NCBI RefSeq assembly: GCF_014635305.1
Contig: NZ_BMCS01000003.1
Span: 372,001 to 436,000 of the forward strand
Reading direction: 5' to 3'
Origin: Williamsia phyllosphaerae
GTDB taxonomy: Bacteria > Actinomycetota > Actinomycetes > Mycobacteriales > Mycobacteriaceae
DNA: 64,000 nt
Positions within the stretch are counted from its first letter, which is position 1; each line of letters opens with the position of its first letter. Positions 62,133-64,000 of the stretch are shown piece by piece. Under the pieces are notes generated by a model. The model was not told the DNA's origin and searched no databases. It saw nothing but the letters and a program-made list of their open reading frames with translations. The position numbers and the translations under genes are program-made.

Positions 62133-62971
62133 CGGCGGACCCTCGGTCCGCGCAGATTCGCCGCGCCGCGGTCCTCGGGTCACCGATCGGGCACTCCCGC
62201 TCACCGGATCTGCACCTCGCCGCCTATCGCGCGCTCGGTCTCGAGCACTGGACCTACGAGCGGATCGAGTGCACCGCGGAGACCCTGCCCGCGCTCGTCG
62301 ACGGTCTCGACGAGAGCTACATCGGACTCTCGGTCACGATGCCCGCCAAGGTGGCCGCGCTGCGGCACGCCACCACGGTCACCGATCGTGCCCGTCTCGT
62401 CGGCTCGGCGAACACGTTGGTGCGCACCGACTCCGGTCGCTGGCACGCCGACTGCACCGACATCGACGGCGTGACCGGCGCCCTGGCCGAACTCGACGCC
62501 GACGACCTGGCGGGGGAGTCGGTCGTGCTGATCGGGGCCGGTGGCACCGCCCGACCGGCCCTGGCCGCGTTGGCGTCCGCCGGGGCCGGTGCGGTCACGG
62601 TCGTCGTCCGAGACGCCTCCCGAGCCGACGGGTTGCGCCGGCTCGCAGCCGAACTGCGCATCGACCTGGACACCCGCGCATTCGAGTCGTCGGCGGACCT
62701 CACCGCGGTCTGCGCGCGCTCCTCGGTCGTCGTCAGCACGGTCCCGGCCGAGGCGGCCGGTCGTCTCGCCGCGTCGATCGCGGCCGCCCCCCGACTCCTC
62801 GACGCGATCTATCACCCGTGGCCCACGCCGGCCGCCGCTGCGGTCGCCGACGCCGGCGGACGCGTGATCGGTGGTCTGGTGATGTTGCTCAACCAGGCCG
62901 TCACCCAGGTCGAGTCGTTCACCGGACTGTCCGCGCCGCGCGCGCAGATGGCCGCCGCCCTCGCCGACTGA
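62123..62971 (+). CDS. aroE: shikimate dehydrogenase
   Basis: NADPH-dependent reduction of 3-dehydroshikimate to shikimate. Seen: LGSPIGHSRSPDLHLAAYRA (shikimate-binding Ser pair), GLSVTMPAKVAAL with catalytic Lys, VGSANTLVRTDSG with the Asn, CTDIDGVTGAL with catalytic Asp (the preceding residue is Cys, where most have Asn), NADP loop LIGAGGTARPALAAL, and MLLNQAVTQVESFTG. 282 residues from the ATG at 62123, which overlaps mltG by ten bases. aroC lies 600 bases downstream. Confidence 0.94.
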   Translation: MSLTADPRSAQIRRAAVLGSPIGHSRSPDLHLAAYRALGLEHWTYERIECTAETLPALVDGLDESYIGLSVTMPAKVAALRHATTVTDRARLVGSANTLVRTDSGRWHADCTDIDGVTGALAELDADDLAGESVVLIGAGGTARPALAALASAGAGAVTVVVRDASRADGLRRLAAELRIDLDTRAFESSADLTAVCARSSVVVSTVPAEAAGRLAASIAAAPRLLDAIYHPWPTPAAAAVADAGGRVIGGLVMLLNQAVTQVESFTGLSAPRAQMAAALAD

Positions 62972-63126
62972 GCGGCGCACACCTACGCCGTCGGCGACCC
63001 GGTGTCACCCGGGCCGGCCGCGGGATGGGGACAACCCGCCGAGATCGCTGCGGTCCTCGTTTTTCTGCACAGGTCGTTCGTGGGCAGTCGCGTGCGGCGC
63101 CGACGGACGACCACGATGGTTCGGTG

Positions 63127-63525
63127 ATGATCGTCTCGTTCGCGGTGGTGTCCTGGTTGATCGTCCTGTGCGTACACGATCTACGTGCCCATGTCCTGCC
63201 GAACCGGCTGACGGTGCCCGCCGGGGCGGCTGCAGTGGCGATGGGCGTCACCGATCCGCACGTCGGGTTCTCGATTGTGGTCCTGGCCGCGCCGTATCTC
63301 GTCGGCGTGAGCCTCGGAGCCTGTGGCGGAGGTGATCTGAAGCTCGCCGTCGGTCTCGGCGGGGTGGTCGCGGATCCGGTGCTCTCACTCCTGGTCGTCG
63401 TGGCGGCCGCGCTGACGACGCTCGCGGTGGCCACGGTGCGGGGTCGGCGGACGCGGGGAGCGGGTGTGGCGCACGGTCCCGCGCTCGCGGGTGCGGCCGT
63501 CGCGCTCGGTGGTGTCTGGGTCTGA
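63127..63525 (+). CDS. minimal A24-family prepilin peptidase
   Basis: 132-residue membrane protein with four or five hydrophobic helices. Seen: both catalytic Asp motifs of A24 peptidases, HDLRAHVLPNRLTVPAG and GACGGGDLKLAVGLGG. It lacks the N-terminal methyltransferase domain of full PilD enzymes, as is usual for the short actinobacterial type that serves Flp/Tad pilins. ATG at 63127 (GTG at 63124 possible). No pilin or assembly gene lies nearby. The 155 bases between aroE and this gene show no clear signal. Confidence 0.88.
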   Translation: MIVSFAVVSWLIVLCVHDLRAHVLPNRLTVPAGAAAVAMGVTDPHVGFSIVVLAAPYLVGVSLGACGGGDLKLAVGLGGVVADPVLSLLVVVAAALTTLAVATVRGRRTRGAGVAHGPALAGAAVALGGVWV

Positions 63526-63574
63526 GGCGCCGCGCGTTCGGGGCACGGTGCACCACGTGGAAGAATAGGAACTC

Positions 63575-64000
63575 GTGTTGCGCTGGATAACTGCCGGAGA
63601 ATCCCACGGCCCCGCCCTGGTCGCCCTCGTCGAAGGGATGATCGCCGGGGTCGAGGTCACGACGGACGACATATCGTCCCAACTCGCACGTCGCCGCCTC
63701 GGCTACGGGCGCGGTGCGCGGATGAAATTCGAGGCCGACAAGGTCACCGTGCTCGGCGGCGTCCGGCACGGCCGCACGCAGGGCGGACCGGTCGCGATCG
63801 AGATCGCGAACACCGAGTGGCCCAAGTGGGAGACCGTCATGTCGGCCGACCCGGTGGACCCCGCCGAACTCGCCGACGTCGCGCGCAACGCGCCGCTGAC
63901 CCGCCCCCGCCCCGGCCACGCCGACTACTCCGGGATGCTCAAGTACGACTTCGACGACGCACGTCCGGTGCTCGAGCGCGCCAGTGCCCGCGAGACCGCG
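63575..64000 (+). CDS. aroC: chorismate synthase, 5' part (cut by window end)
   Basis: Converts EPSP to chorismate using reduced FMN. Only the first 142 codons are in the window and the frame is still open at base 64000. Seen: start GTG at 63575 behind AGGA, the first family signature AGESHGPALVALVEGM at residues 7-22, RRLGYGRGARMKFEADKV with the FMN/phosphate-binding Arg residues, and TRPRPGHADYSGMLKYDFDDARPVLER. Normal length is about 390-400. Confidence 0.96.
   Translation, partial: MLRWITAGESHGPALVALVEGMIAGVEVTTDDISSQLARRRLGYGRGARMKFEADKVTVLGGVRHGRTQGGPVAIEIANTEWPKWETVMSADPVDPAELADVARNAPLTRPRPGHADYSGMLKYDFDDARPVLERASARETA

Overview
The window is chromosomal DNA from a high-GC, mycolic-acid-type actinobacterium (order Mycobacteriales; Gordonia or a near relative is my best guess, but the genus cannot be proved here). 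The basis is GC-rich codon use, many GTG starts, four-base ATGA/GTGA overlaps, SigA-like -10 boxes of TANNNT type, cell-envelope genes for arabinogalactan and phosphatidylinositol mannosides (aftC, PIP synthase, patA, pimA), and a gene order that, from memory, follows the M. tuberculosis blocks around Rv2682c-Rv2669 and Rv2614c-Rv2540c. No prophage, insertion sequence, CRISPR array or rRNA was seen. No stretch above 300 bases lacks a gene.

Region 1 (1-13 kb): dxs; rnd with a DUF3000 gene; the coproporphyrin-dependent heme genes hemE-cgoX-chdC; a leftward operon ribD-like / lipoprotein hydrolase / aftC / msrB; a ZapE/AFG1-type ATPase; and a GNAT acetyltransferase. Region 2 (13-16.5 kb) is a small accessory-looking junction: a gene of unknown function behind a pair of inverted DnaA-box-like sites, a CobW/COG0523 metallochaperone behind a Zur-like palindrome, a protein-tyrosine phosphatase, four tRNA genes (Val-GAC, Cys, Gly leftward; Val-CAC rightward) and a PGPGW membrane protein. 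It stands where M. tuberculosis carries many more genes, including a prophage.

Region 3 (16.5-26 kb): thrS, HIT-family Ap4A phosphorylase, PIP synthase, patA and pimA in one overlapping run; a small LemA-like membrane protein; then pdxS, a PP2C phosphatase, tesB and pdxT. Region 4 (26-41.6 kb): yebC, a degenerate uridine-kinase-like gene, LexA-controlled ruvCAB, yajC-secD-secF, an orphan solute-binding lipoprotein, apt, rel, membrane-anchored cyclophilin, an MBL hydrolase and hisS.

Region 5 (41.6-57 kb): two unrelated zinc peptidases separated by an inverted array of 21-bp repeats, aspS, a DUF389 membrane protein, and a three-gene overlapping cassette (transglutaminase-DUF2126, circularly permuted ATP-grasp/alpha-E, second transglutaminase). 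A phosphotransferase and rarA follow. The cassette is conserved but biochemically uncharacterised as far as I know and looks like a peptide-ligation/peptide-cleavage system; it is the strongest candidate for unexplained biology here. Region 6 (57-64 kb): alaS-ruvX-mltG-aroE in overlapping order, a minimal prepilin peptidase, and the 5' part of aroC, cut by the window end.
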